Of a DNA stretch of 64,000 nucleotides, positions 1-12,232 are shown in pieces. Both the position numbers and the translations under genes were made by a program. Position 1 is the first letter of the stretch; every line of letters begins with the position of its first letter. The DNA comes from Symbiodinium natans (lineage: Eukaryota > Sar > Dinophyceae > Suessiales > Symbiodiniaceae): the NCBI GenBank assembly GCA_905221605.1, contig CAJNDS010002712.1:1-64000 (forward strand). Reading direction: 5' to 3'. Under the pieces are notes generated by a model, which was given only the letters and a program-made list of their open reading frames with translations, was not told the DNA's origin and searched no databases.

Positions 1-540
1 AGTCGCACTACAAAGAAAATTGTAAGCTCACGATCGCTCTGTGATCACGCAACTTGCATTGGGCACGCCTCCGTGAAGGTGGGAAACCGCCCCGCCCACT
101 GCAAACGAAAACGCCCATTGGGCCCCTAGTGCCTTGCGCAGCCGAACCTTTGATGGCGCTAGTCTAGGCAAGGTGGGGGTCTGTGCTCAGAACTGCTATC
201 AAGGCGCTGAAGCTGCGCTGCTGGCAAAACTTGCGCTATGCGTGATCCGCACTTCCAGGTCTCGTAATATCTGCTCTACAACTGGAAGCCGAGCTTAGCC
301 TTTTTAGGCTCCAGGCATACAACTTTGAATGACCTACTCGCGCACTCAAAGGAGCGAACTTCTAAGACAGGGTATTGAGTATAGGCGCGAACTGAGGCGC
401 TCTGGATCAGATTTCGACGGCTTGCAACACAACCTTTGTACAACAGTGTGGTTTTAGAGGCCGAGGGGGATTTAGGGTTCAAAGTCGATCACGTGTCACC
501 GCGCAGATAACAAACGTACCGCGCGACAGTCTGTTTCCAT
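1..540. other. no gene recognised
   Basis: No reading frame here resembles a known protein. The stretch contains no obvious tandem repeat. It lies downstream of the minus-strand TTLL gene and is probably intergenic. Confidence 0.4.
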
Positions 541-958
541 CTCCATATCTTTCTATGTCACTCTCTCCTTCTCTCGTTTTCTCCTTCTTCTTCTTCCTCT
601 ACTACCCAGCGAAGAGGCGCCTGAGGGGACCCCGGCTACGACGGAACACTGCTTCTTCTCTCCTTGTTCCTCTTCTTCTTCTTCTTCTGCATTCTTCAGC
701 AGGGCTTGGGGGCCCAGGGGACCCCTCGCGCGAGTGCGCGCCCAGTTCCGGTGCCGTCATAAAACTTCTTCTCAAAACGTCCAGCTTTGCTTGTTTCCCC
801 TATCCCCCAAAAGTCGTCTTTCTCTCTTTTTCTCACTTCCTCGTTTTCTCTTTATCTTCTTTATGGGGCCTCATGGGGTTTGACTCACCCGGACCACCGC
901 TCTTCGTCTCTCTTTTTTCCTGTCCGCTCTTGCCCCCCCTCCCCCCCCGATGAAGGAG
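541..958. repeat. pyrimidine-rich low-complexity tract
   Basis: The plus strand is dominated by CT and CTT runs, with a core reading CAGCGAAGAGGCGCCTGAGG at about 608-627 and a C-run near 936-947. A related CTT tract followed by CAGCGAAGAGG occurs at 12,520-12,570, so the two may be diverged copies of one repeat. Open frames across it translate to Leu, Ser and Phe runs and are not credible genes. Confidence 0.6.
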
Positions 959-959
959 C

Positions 960-1889
960 CCGCCCGAAGGCGAGCGTTACCGGGTCTGTTGGTGCGATCC
1001 TGCACGCCCTGTTGGACTTTCCTGGGGGCCTGCACTTATCCGAAACAGCAGTCACTTGGAGGTTGCAAGCCCCTGTCCCCAGTCCGATCCTCTGTGCCTG
1101 GAGTGTGGGGAACAGGACACTTCAGCCAAAAACGTTCAACTCCAGAAGTGATGTCTCTTCTTAATTTTGTTGCGTGACACGCGCCGCACTGCTGCATCCA
1201 TCTTGACTGTGTGAAAAAGCACCCAGCTCGAAAGACTGCTTGTATCCTCGCCGGCAGTTCTTTGTCGCCAGTCTGAAATCGTGACAGACCTTTTAGAGAA
1301 AGCAAACCTCTGAGGGAGAGGAAGAGGAAGGGGACAGAGGAAGAGGGAGGCTTGTTACAGCGCGGCGAGGCAAGGAGGAAATACGTCTTGGCCCCGAGGC
1401 AAGCCGCAGCTTGACACTTGCTGCCAGGATGCAAAACGAGTGGATCGACAGCGTTGAGACAGCATGTCCAGATCATGCTTCTCCAAACCACCTGCTGCAT
1501 GTTTGGCAGCAGCCCATCATTTTCAGTGCTGCAGATTACAATGAACTTTGACAGCAGAGAGGTTCGCAAAGTTCACAATGGGGTGTGCTCTAGATTGATC
1601 ATAACTTTAGAGTCAACGATCCCGCGCATTCCGTGCAACCCTCATGAGGGCCTGTGCCGCACAAAGGCCCGAAAGTGCGGCGCAAACCAGTGCTCGTGAA
1701 GGCCTTGACGGCTCCTCGCGTGGCATCATTCGATTGGCCGAATTTCAGCAAAGCAACCAACAGCCCTGGCAGAGTCCACAGTGACGCAGACTAGCGGTCG
1801 GCGGCTCAGAAATAGCTCGCAACACGCTAAGAACAGACACAACAGACATACTATGCTAATCGTATGTTTCGTATTTGTTCGTGCTGTCA
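960..1889. other. probable intergenic sequence or 3' end of the TTLL gene
   Basis: A 177-codon minus-strand frame at 1036-1569 shows no recognisable domain. Reading on from the TTLL C-terminal exon below 1890 gives a hydrophobic, intron-like translation. A further small C-terminal exon could lie here, but I cannot place it. Confidence 0.3.
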
Positions 1890-4063
1890 AGACGGACTTG
1901 ACAGCTCCTCCGGCTTGATGGTACAGCTCCTCGACCCGTGCCAGCAGCGGCCACAGGTTGTCGCTGCTCACGGAAATGGGCATGAAGTTCTCAGCGTCCG
2001 CGTCTCCCTGTGTGTCCAGCCCAAGCAGTGCCTGGAAGGTTTCCCGCATCACTGCTGACTTCACTTCTAAGTCCACCAGAGAAGTTTGATGCCTGTGGGG
2101 CTCTGCCATATCCATGCACCGGCAAAGTTTCTCCTCACCCAGAGGCTCATCTGCGGGAAGTGCTTCATCAATGCTGATCGATGGCGAATTGTTCACCTCC
2201 AGCAAGTAAGCCTGGTAACTATGGCTGAGCATGATGTCGAAGCCCATGACTTGGAAATTTCTCATCTTGTCGGGGTTCCCCAGGTTCACATGCTGGCGAT
2301 GATGGTATCTCAACACGGGGGCCATGATGGCAAGCACTCGCTGCGCAATCACCAGGACATCAGCATAGAACGCCTGCGTGTCTCACATCTCATGTGGACG
2401 GACAAGGCAGGAGACCAAACAAATCAATGTTCCTACATGGCCTCCACGTCGAAGTCGGGATGCTCGTGGCACAGCTGCTGCAAGCACACTGTCAAGGGTC
2501 GCTTTGATGCGGTGTTCGTCTCGCCATACACTTCCTCCAGAGTCTGGCCACCTCACGCGCTGGTTGATGTTGATTCTTGAAGAGATCATGCTGATGTAGT
2601 ATTCTCTGCATCGCTCCCCCCCCCCCACCACCCCCGTATCCCATGCAAGCTAAGGCTGCAGCAATGCTCAAACTTGCTGCTTCGCTTGTTCAGGGAGTAG
2701 TTGGTCAAGTGTCCTGTGCTCTCGACTCTAGACCCTGGGCCGCATCTGCCCCGTGCTGTCCATCCAAGAAACTGCCAGTGATCCGTGACAAGAGCTTTCT
2801 TTGAACATCGACATTCGCAGAACACGCAACTTCAGTCTTGCCGAGGCTTGGCCGAGGGTCCCATGCACCGATGCATGTTCCGTTTCGAGGGCTGCTCGTA
2901 GGCCTCGTCAGGTTGAAGTTCGAGTTTGGCAGTGGCACCCCCGTGTCGGTCTTGCGCCCTCCAACCCTACACTGTCCCACGCTGCCCTACACAGCATACC
3001 GCAACTCCAGATCGCATGAGCTGGCGTCAGGTGGAAGGCATCTGAAAAAGGACCGGAGGCTCTTCCTTGCACAGGGACCTGAAGAACTAGTCCGTGTCAG
3101 CTTCGCTTGGGAGTGCTGCGGCCTCTGTGCAAAAGCGCGCCAAGCCCTCACGGCAGAGCCAAGCCGCCGGGGGCGCTGTGGAAGATCCCCCTGCCAAGCA
3201 CACGTACCTCGTGGCGAGCAGCTAACAGGCCAGCAGTCACTTTTCGTATTCTGTGAAGCAAATTTGTTTCATCATGTTTCACCTGTCTCCACATGTCATC
3301 ACCGAAGGCTCCGTTACTGACGTCCAAGGAACATGCGCAGGTCAAACTTCAGCCCATGCAAAAGTAGGGGTTTGCTGATGTACTTCTGCACCACTGCGGC
3401 TGACGCGTTCTGTGTTGACAGCTTGACGTCCAGCTGATGCAAGCCTTGAACAAGGAAGATGCCATCACCCTGCGAGCCATCTTCCGGCTTGACGATAAAG
3501 GTGCTTTTGGACTTCTCCAAAACATTCCGCAGCTGATCCAACTGCTCTGGCAAAACCCAGGTGCGTGGATTAAACCCGAAGTGGTCCTCGCCACAGAGGC
3601 ACTGACACGATCTCACCATGCGTGCCAGGTTCCCCTTGTCGCACAACTCTGGGGCCCCAAGATATCGTGACACCCAGCTCTGTGGGCTCAGTTGCGGCCA
3701 CCGTTTCAGCAAATCCATCGTCTGCATAACGCAGAAAATCACCGGACGCTTCCTCGCTTCCTCAGCAGTTGCTGATTCAACGTCCACTTCTCGCCACCCA
3801 AGGCCGGCAGCGACATGTGAGAACAGGTCTTTAGAATGCTTGCCCACGCAGTCAGTCGTGATGACCTCAGGCTTTGCAGTGGGTTTTGCTGGAGCCGTAC
3901 ATATGGTACAATGCTGCCAAGCTGGCACAAGGCATGTTTTACAGCAAGCCCTCACCTGGCTTCCATGTTCATTTTTGCTATCTTTGTTACTCATCCCGCT
4001 ACTGTAGTGGTCCCAGTCACTGTGTAAGGGCCACGTGCTTTGCTTCGACATGACGAAGGGCAT
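1890..4063 (-). CDS. tubulin--tyrosine ligase-like (TTLL) glutamylase-type enzyme, multi-exon
   Basis: TTLL enzymes use an ATP-grasp fold to ligate amino acids, usually glutamate, to tubulin tails in cilia and microtubules. The 5' exon (4063 to about 3330) carries FNPRTWVLPEQ, the ATP-grasp lysine segment IVKPEDGSQGDGI (about residues 190-202) and GLKFDLRMF. Later exons give DEAYEQPSKRNMH (about 2860-2915), HLTNYSLNK (2711-2664), a helical segment (about 2550-2440) and, from about 2372, FYADVLVIAQRVL followed by FDIMLSHSYQAYLLEVNNSPS, the family's metal- and nucleotide-binding C-terminal motif. I did not find the strand between FDLRMF and DEAYEQP, which is probably a small exon at 2.95-3.3 kb. 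A one-base frame change is needed near 2,485 to join VL to QQLCHEHPDFDVEAM; this may be a small intron, an error or real damage. The family call is firm; polyglutamylase versus another TTLL activity is not decided. Confidence 0.9.
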
Positions 4064-4085
4064 GGCGTGGGCATCTCCGGTAGTG

Positions 4086-4127
4086 GAGGTGGCGGCGGAG
4101 GCGGAGGCGGAGGCGGCGGAGGTCCGG
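4086..4127. repeat. GGAGGC trinucleotide/hexanucleotide repeat
   Basis: A run of GGC/GGA triplets lies just upstream of the first recognised TTLL exon. In the minus strand it reads as Ala, Ser and Thr codons continuous with the exon, so it may be 5'-coding or untranslated leader. Confidence 0.6.
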
Positions 4128-4129
4128 GT

Positions 4130-4789
4130 TGCAGCGTCTCCTCATCCGCAGATTCCATGGCTTCCGAGAGTGTTCGTGCACGGTTTGCTCAGCTCACTGA
4201 ACTTGCTTGAATCTGCTAGACGCGGGCCGGGCTGTTCGAACTAATTGCTTGCGATGAGAACCTCTGCTCGCCTAATGTGGCCTTACGTCCTTATTATGTC
4301 TTCTTCGTGCTACTTATGCTGCTGCCTCAAGCGGATAACTGGATGAATGCCAGCAATATCATAAGCAAGAAAGCAAGCTTAACAGCACGCTGCCGAATGC
4401 CATTTCATGGCTGCGTCAGCCCCGCTTGCCTTTGATCGTTCGACGCATTTTTGCGCTGGACAGGCAAGTCTACGCGCGCACAGTTCACGCAGACCGGTTG
4501 CCACGCTGCCAGATCCGTTGCCTGGAATGACTGCTGCAACTTGTACATTTGTGTGGGATTGTAAGTGTTCCCTATGAACCGCAGACTGCCTGCTCTCCGT
4601 CTGAGTCAGCGGCCGATTTAGAAGGTCTCGCCTACACTGCGCATAGCCCTGGCTCAAGGTCACAAGGATCTTCAAGGATAAAGGGATGCTAGCCGACGCA
4701 CGTGCACGAGCAGTTCAAGCCTTCCGCAACCATATGCACTCCTGCGTCACGTACTCAGGATCGTTAGAGTTGAGGCACTCCTTCCAATA
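4130..4789. other. no gene recognised
   Basis: A 98-codon minus frame at 4379-4675 resembles nothing I know. The stretch probably includes the 5' end of the TTLL gene and the spacer behind it. Confidence 0.3.
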
Positions 4790-6199
4790 TCAGCTTTCCA
4801 TCATTCTGGCGTAAAGCAAGCTTTCCACACAACCGAGTACAAAGGACAATCTTGCTTGCAGTGAATCCTCGAAAGTTGCGCCCTCTCTGTAGCATCGGGT
4901 ACCCTCGTAACATCGCAGCATGTCCTGCCGGATCAGGGTAGCTTGGATTGAAGTCAGTTCACAACTGGGGCGGTGATCTCGGATTCCCAGATTCCCGCCT
5001 CGCGAATTCGAGTACCTGGAGCAAATCCGGACGGTGAACACGGGACACGCCATTCGGCTTGGCATAAGCGCGCGGCAAGAATTGGATGGCTTTCTGTGTG
5101 GCTTTGCCGGATCGATGGCATAGGAGCCGGGAGGGAGCCACGGATCCTGCAGCGAGCAACCGCGCGGGTTCAGTTCTTTTGGATCCCGCATAGCAAAGAT
5201 GCTGCAGCCACTGCTGTCGGAACACAGATGAACGCCTAGAATATGTGGAGTGCGTGCTCACATGTGCTCACCTTCTTCTGCGAGTCGCCAGCATCAGCAG
5301 AAGCCGGTGCCTTGGCAAGTTGGACAGCAAGTTCAGTGCAAACGGGGGAACTAAGAGTCCGCTGCTGGCTACAAGAAGCTACTTTCTCGTCCATGTCTGA
5401 GATGTTGGCACCCGCGCTCGCCGAGGATTGTCCCATGTTTGGGGCCCAGCAAAAGGACCTCCTACCCTCTTTCTTAAACCTTCTGAGACACGACATTCTG
5501 CTGCTTCTGTTGCGACGCCAACGAAGCTACAGCGGTAGTTGAGATCTACACTCCTCTGCCAACATCATCACCGAAGGCGTCATGGAAGTGAGCTCGCTTA
5601 GATTTGTCTCTGCGTTCGGACAATGGATGAAGATGTCATAAGATGTCATCTTGAGGCAGCTGCCCAACATGCACATTCCAGGATAGTCCGTCCCTATGCT
5701 ATGGCAGAAGGCCGAGCTGAAATCACCAAGCCACAAAGCCTTAAGCGACAGAGCGTGTTTCTTGTGTCGGGTCGAAGGTCGCCGCGGATCCGGCCTACCG
5801 CATGTAGCCGCCACTGAGCGGAGGGTTGCTGCCACTGAGCAGCGGCTTTCCCCAGGCGTTTGCCTAGATTGCACAAGGCGGAAGCTGTCAAGAGGCAAAA
5901 GGATGTTCTGCGATGGGGAGCAGTAAAGCATGTATCATTGCCTCTTGATTCCCAGACATGCAGTCCTTCTGCAGACGACATCTCGTCAAACGATGGTTGG
6001 GAAACGATAAACAAGTTCATTTTTGCCAAACAAGACTCAACCTGCGACCAAGCCTGCCTTTGCCAGGCAACATTCTAGTTACCTGCCTAGTGGGTGCTGC
6101 CAGATGTCCAAGGGCCAATTGGACACTTGCTGGGTTACGCTCATCTGTCAATTTCAGGACTGCCTCTTGCATTGCTTGGGCAATGCGCTGCATCAGCAC
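4790..6199 (-). CDS. hypothetical exons, function unknown
   Basis: Three stretches look coding on the minus strand by their amino-acid make-up. About 6199-6090 has MQRIAQAMQEAVLKLTDE, a clear amphipathic helix. About 6029-5940 has MNLFIVSQPSFDEMSS. 5496-5243 has MGQSSASAGANISDMDEKV followed by a Ser/Ala-rich segment. A fourth, 5191-4790, is weaker. They could be exons of one gene upstream of the TTLL gene or part of its N-terminus. No family is recognised, and the splice sites are not defined. Confidence 0.35.
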
Positions 6200-6760
6200 G
6201 GCGTCGGCTTGGCACTCCTAGCAGCATCACCGATGCTTGCATGCAACGTGGCGCCCCGATAAACCATGCAGGCAACGACACGCAAGTGACACGATCAACA
6301 GACAGGTGCGCAGCTTTCACTACTTCTCAAGGCACTGGACAGACATGCAGCATCTATTCAAGGATCCAGGCTGGTTCCCGCCATGTTGCTGTTTATTGCA
6401 ATGAGAGGAAGCTGCCTGCTTGGCCAGGTACTGGACAATTGTGCTCTGTAGGTCTAGCTCAGCGAGTGGGTCCTTTCCTGAGGCAACTGGGACAATTTTG
6501 GGGCCTCAGGTCCGCAGATGTCGGTGAGTAAGTACTCACACTGAGCTCTCATATAACCTAAATTTTCTGAGGCCCAGAAACAATGGAAACTGAATCAAGC
6601 CTGGCCCTGCCGGCGCTCAGTGCAGTACTGAGGCAATGTACACAAGCTGCAGCTGTACACAGAACAGGCTGGGGATGGGGCGCTCCAGTTCCTGTACAAG
6701 GCACTGGAAAGCTATTGCAAGCTATTGCAAGCTAAGCGCTACGCCAACTGCATGAGCTCT
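6200..6760. other. spacer, no gene recognised
   Basis: No convincing coding segment. A short direct repeat of AGCTATTGCA occurs at about 6710-6732. The spacer lies between the likely stop codon of the CNBD channel (6761) and the next unassigned exon. Confidence 0.35.
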
Positions 6761-9700
6761 TCATGCTCCTTTTTTTCTCAAGTTCTCTGAGGCATCTGCA
6801 GGATCCTGCAGGTTGCAGTCAGGCAGAGCACCGGGCTTTAGGCCAGGCAGCTTGACGAGGGGAAGGATCCGGATCCGCTCTCTGGAACTATCATGATCGC
6901 ATCCTTTGTGTCTGTTTGGGATACTGGGAACCCTCAGTGTTGGGAAATTTGCCCCCAGTTGCGGAACCAGAGCCGAGACAGCGCAAACAGAACGGAGCGA
7001 AGGATACCATATTGCCACAAGGTAGCACAAGCATCTCCTTTCAGAGATCGGTACTCAAAAGTTCCCAAAAAATAGAGCGTGCCAAGTCCGAGATAAGCAC
7101 CCGAACATCTGATGCGCGCTCTCATCGGGACAAGCGTACACCGCATTGCCCTGATGGCCCAGCATCGAGCCCGCTCAGTCACGATAGCTTGACATGGTTT
7201 GACTCGCTTCACCAAGGCGAAGGGGGCCGCGGTCCGCTAGGAACGTCAGCCCCTCACTTGGCATTGGTACTGGTAGATCAGACAGCTCATCCAGGTCGTT
7301 GAGTGATTTCACAAAGATTCGAGCATACATGTAGACCTGGGACCGGACATCTTTGTGAACAGAGATCAGCTCCTGCAAGGATTGGTGGCTGAGGCACAGG
7401 AGGGAGGCAGACGTCTCGGACATAGCCTTCCCAACGTAGTTCCAGGGGGTCCAGAGGCAAGCCTCGCAAAGCCAATCGCATGTCCCCAGCTGTGATGCGA
7501 ACGCAGGCTGCCTTCCGTCCATTGGAAGAATGGATGCCCAAGACCGCCGTCGGAAGCTGCTTGAAGATTTTGGCTTGGGATCCATCGCAAGCTCACACGA
7601 AGCTGATGCGTGCATCCGTCGATACCAAATACTTCCACAAGCCACGATCAGCATGCTGGTGCAAGTTGGTCCGGTGGAGAAGAGGGTTTCATGGGGAGAC
7701 ACGCTCCAATCGGTCAAGGCCTTGTGACACAAGTCGTACTGCAAGGCCACAAACCTGCCAGCTAGCTTGCCAAAGAACTCGTGGTTTACGAGCACCGGGG
7801 AAAGAGCTTCACGGCACAACTCACGATACAGATGCTCAGGCAGCACTTTCGACATGTCTTGCTTACTTGGCGTGAGTCCAGCCTGTGTGTTCCTTCGGAA
7901 GTAGTCCCTGAGACCATTCTCCAGTTCCCAAGATACCGGGAAAGCTCCAATGTAATCTTCAACCTGATTCTTTGCTTCAGAGCGTGTCCGGTGAGCGCGG
8001 CGTATGTCAGACAGTTCATTGGTCACGATTGACGTGAACACCGAACCGATAAGAATCGCCGAGCCGGTTGCTAGCAAGGCTATGAACCTCTCCATCTGCG
8101 TGTTCAGAAGCATGTTTTCTGTCGTCCGCGATGGGGGCATGCGGGAAAGGGCCCATTCAACCGTCTTCAGATACTGTTCGGATGTGGGAAGAAGCTCCAG
8201 ATTGGTTGCACCAACCCAGCCTTCTGGGTTCAAGCCCACTGCAAACCAAAGGCATGTCGTGTAGTGGAGAAACATCGTGCACCTCGGCATCACTCTCTGC
8301 TGCTTTTCCTCCTGCTCTGCCCTTCATGTGCTAAGTTTCCAACACATACTGCAGTCCGCCCTGATAAGCTGCAGGAGAGTTGCATAACCATAGTCATCAG
8401 GAACAGGCCGACGGCACGGGCTTCACGGGTGTGCTGACGGTTCCATCGGCGGACACACCTGGTCTCATCATCTAGGTCTGTAGCACTGGTAGCGGTTAGA
8501 TCGGTTAGGGTCCCGGTTTGTGTGCCCACATGCACGCACTCCACACACAGATGACCAGCTTTCGAACGTGCGCACCCCTCACCCTGCCTCGGCAAGCCAG
8601 ACATCGTATACAGCTTCGGAAAATGACGGAGGCGCAGTAGCTGCAAACCTCCCGATGCTCGGAACTTGGATCGGCACTTAGACTCGGCTACAGCCCTGGT
8701 TGCTGATTTGCGTTTATGCCTGACACTCCGCTTAAAACAGCACATCCCTCCAACGTCGACAACTACCCCGCTATCACACACCAGTCTGCCACAGTCGCAA
8801 TCGCCTTTGAACAACGTCTGCAGCTCCGGCGGCATCGGGCTCCAGAGTTCCTCACATCGTAGGAGTTCCCCGCATTGAACTACTCTAGCAGACTTTGAGA
8901 ATCTCAAGGGAACGGTGCTTGCGAATTGTTCCTTCCCATATAAGTTCTTCTGCCCTGTTTCCACATGCCCGGCAAAGACTCGGGTAGGGCTTAGGGTAAG
9001 GGACTGAGGGTCGTATGGTGTAGTGGGCAAGCAGGACAAGCGAGGCGAGTGGAGAAGCAAGCGCACTGATACATTCCAGCGCCTGTAGCCTGCGCGTCTG
9101 CTGCCTGTACGGCTCTATGCTGCGAATTCTGTTGCTTGAGAGGAGCTTCGACGAAAGCGAGCGTGCACATTGGAGGAGGCTTTAGAGGCTGTGCGGATGG
9201 GGATGTGTTGATGCAACTGACCCTTTACATTCGTAACATTTCGTCACACAAGCTGTTGTGGATCAAAATTGGTCAAAGGCGCATCCCAGGAGCCGAGCGC
9301 CCCGCAACCCAGTGGGGAAGTCACTTGTAAACAACAACGACCGCTACAGCTCCAATTGACTCGCTTTCGTGATAATGCATAAATCGAGTGCAGCAATCCA
9401 CTACATGGAGAGAGCAATGTACGAGGTCGTTTCTTGCATGAACGCGTGCGCAACGTGCGCTGGCGCTTTCCGCGCCGGTGTGTTTCCGGATGGAGGGCAC
9501 AGATGCAGCTGCCTGGCCTGAATGGACACTAACCCAAATATAGAGCACTTCGGCTCTTTCAAACTCTAAAATCTAAATGTTTCTGAAGAGATCCAGCCCC
9601 GCGGGTTGTCCCAAAACCTTCAGTTCTTCAGAGTCTGCAAGCTGGTGCAAACACTCAATCATGAATCCAGCAGTGGAAGATGTGGTCAAAATGAACCTCT

Positions 9701-10678
9701 TGGAAGGGACTTTTTGCGAATGCGCAGCAGAAGGGTTCCTGTTTCAGAGGTTGGGGGTCTGGGCACACGAGGCCTTTGACCAAATAGATAAGCTTTGTCT
9801 CCTCTTGCGTTTTGGTATCAAAGGTGGCAGCCGCCACAGGAATCCGACGTGTCGGGGTCGATCCTCGGAATTCACTGTTGTTTGCTTTGAGCCTGGGCTT
9901 GTCTTTGTGTCTCAAGAGTGTCAACAGTCATCATCGAAAATATTCCCATCTCAAAAGTCGTTTACGGTAAATTTTGACCTTGCCATACAGCTCAGCAGGG
10001 CCAACTTTTCCGCATTAAAAATGTAGAAAGCTTGGAAAGTGCAGGATCCTTGAAGATGGTACTTTAAAGAACATGTTTACACGTTAGACGCTAAGCATGC
10101 TTCCTAACAAAGACGCTCTCAAATCTCGCAATTCTATCGTCCCGGAGATATTTGGCTCCGACGAGCTTCGGCAAGGATCTAAATGTTCATAATATGTCAA
10201 CTCTACTGAGATAACAGAAGTTTCTATGAGACAAGAAACACCGTGGTGTCGGAGCTTAAGGCTTCAGATTTGAAATGCATTCGTAAATGTTCATCATCTT
10301 GCATGAAGGCCAAACATAATTTGTTACAGGTGAGGATGCTGAACATCGTAAAGTTGTGAATTGATATTTTACTATGCTTCGATCGGGATGACTCCAGCAG
10401 AAGTGCCAATGACAGCCCAAGTCGCACGCTTCAAACAGCGTGGGATAAGAAGGTCATGAAGCTCAGCCTCACGGTACATGCCGTACACCCTAGGTTGGAA
10501 CCAGTGGTAGCTTCACTGGAGAAAGCTTTCCTTGCCCAAGGCGAAAGCATGTCCAAGCCCCGCACGGGGGGGGCTTGGAAAACTGCAGCTCCAAAAGGCT
10601 AAGAGATGGTGCGCATGCTGGAGGAATGAGACCGCTTGAACTCAGTGAGGGGCGAAGGCATGATGTCGTAGCCTGCTC

Positions 10679-10728
<50 letters not shown>

Positions 10729-12232
10729 TTCCTTTTGTACTGAAGGGTGGCGCATGCTTCTGACGGGCGTTACCGGCCCATTTCGGGGTCTGGGGGTCTG
10801 AAGAGGCCCCGGGTCAGCGAAGATTGTGGACGATCTGATGCCGCGAGGACATCTTCAGCTTTGTGTAGACTAACACTGAAAGCATGCAGCTTCAAATTGC
10901 ACTTTTCTTTTTTCTCAAGGGTAGTGAGTAGCATGTTCTGTATAATATTGCTTGGAATACCCGAAAAATGTTGGGAAATAGGCCATAAAGGTCATATCAT
11001 CTGTATGGATGATCCGAGCAAACGGTTTAGCCCGAGTATTCCTGGGAAAACACCCCTTCAAGGTGCAGTAACGCCTTTAGTTGCCTTTCGAGGACTTATA
11101 CCGATACCCTTTCATTCATTGGGCCAAGAGTCGATGAAGAGCAGTGCAGTAAGAAGCAGCTCCTGAAGACCTACCAATGCGGCCCGGGGAGATGGCATCT
11201 CCATCCAGCGAATCATGGCTACTGGAAATGTCAGCGTCCAAAACAGAGCCTTGGCGGTTAGACAAGCCAGAAAAGCCGAACACTACGACGATTTTCTATT
11301 GGAGACATAGGGAGAACCCGAAAATGAGCGAAAGAAGGCTGAGCAACGGTAGCCACAATGATGGCATCCACTGAGATTCCAGGAGGTTGGAAAGCCACGA
11401 GGGGCAAGAACGTCGCATTCGCAAACAGACTGACCATTGCACCTGTAGCCCACACCGAAGCTATACCGAGCTGCTGGGACACGTTCTCGGAGCTCAAGTC
11501 CAAGGTATCGGAAGGTAATGATGACGCGCACCGAGCTGCCTTCGACACTTGCTCCTCGCCCAGCCTACAGCTGACTTCACAGGCTGAGGTGTTTGTTGAA
11601 CTTGTGTCTCAGAATTGAGGAGTTTCTGTACAATTTGCAAGAACTTAAGAAATCATCTCCACACGTGCTTCCAGTCAGACATGTAGCCTGCGCCAGACAT
11701 TGTGCATCTCGAACAGTGGGCTCACCATACTTGCTTCTGACTTGGTGTCGTCTAAGTGAGGGCTGAAAACTATGTTTTGTGCCCCTTCCTCTACGAACGA
11801 GACACTCCTTTGCTGCGCAGGAAGACGGCCGGGCAATGGCTCAATAGATGGCAAAGACTCGCTTTGATTGGGTGGCGCCCGCTGCTCGCCACAAGAACTT
11901 GACAGCGCAGCTGCTGGAGAACTCGAGATGTTCGAGGGTACACGGGCATAAGATTCACAGCTGTGGAGCTTCGTCGTCTGATACTCTTTGATAGACAGAT
12001 TGTCGACAGGTACGTCGTGAGCTGCCAGGAGTCTCCTGACTGCATTGCAACTCCCGTTTGGCAAACGGAATTGGTCTGTTAACTGGCTTCCGCGGAACTT
12101 AAAACGATGTGGAAGACACATACCGAACAGGACTCTCCCACACAGTACAGACCTCCCCAACGTCAGCCTACGCGCGGATGCAACCTGATTCATGACAAGG
12201 CTCGTCAGCACCGCCTCCTTAGATTTCAGCAA
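6761..12232 (-). CDS. voltage-gated-type cation channel with cyclic-nucleotide-binding-like domain, atypical pore
   Basis: The main exon (about 8303-7175) encodes the end of S5 (TTCLWFAVGLNPEGWVG), a pore loop, S6 (IALLATGSAILIGSVFTSIV), a C-linker (AKNQVEDYIGAFPVSWELE) and a cyclic-nucleotide-binding-like fold (ETLFSTGPTCTSMLIVACG, then CDWLCEACLWTPW). This is the order of EAG/CNG/HCN-type channels in the plasma or organelle membrane. The pore reads WALSRMPPSRTTENM (8161-8114) where a potassium channel would have TVGYG. Likely upstream exons are an S4-like LLRLRHFPKLYTM near 8,600, an S1-like exon at 11,548-11,290 (IASVWATGAMVSLFANATFL, LPLVAFQPPG) and a disordered Ser/Pro-rich N-terminus at 12,232-11,675. 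A likely C-terminal exon ends with a stop at 6761. The main exon is firm; membership of the flanking exons is inference. S2 and S3 were not found. Confidence 0.8.
9070..11250. other. mainly intronic sequence, no further exon proven
   Basis: The stretch lies between the S1-like and S4/S5 exons of the CNBD channel, so it should be intron plus the missing S2-S3 exons. The part from about 9,550 to 10,450 is visibly more AT-rich than its surroundings. A minus segment near 9,720-9,660 (FAKSPFQEVHFDHIFHCW) looks coding but matches no part of a channel that I recognise. Confidence 0.35.
10683..10727. repeat. (GT)n microsatellite
   Basis: About 22 perfect GT units, presumed to lie in an intron of the CNBD channel. 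Confidence 0.95.

Noticed and set aside
555-953. Phe/Leu/Ser-rich plus-strand frame resembling a signal or membrane protein
   Set aside because: It is a translation of a CT/CTT microsatellite tract.
8290-9066. 258-codon minus frame as a separate gene
   Set aside because: Its only meaningful parts are the S4-like piece and the stretch running into S5, so it is more likely intron plus exons of the CNBD channel.
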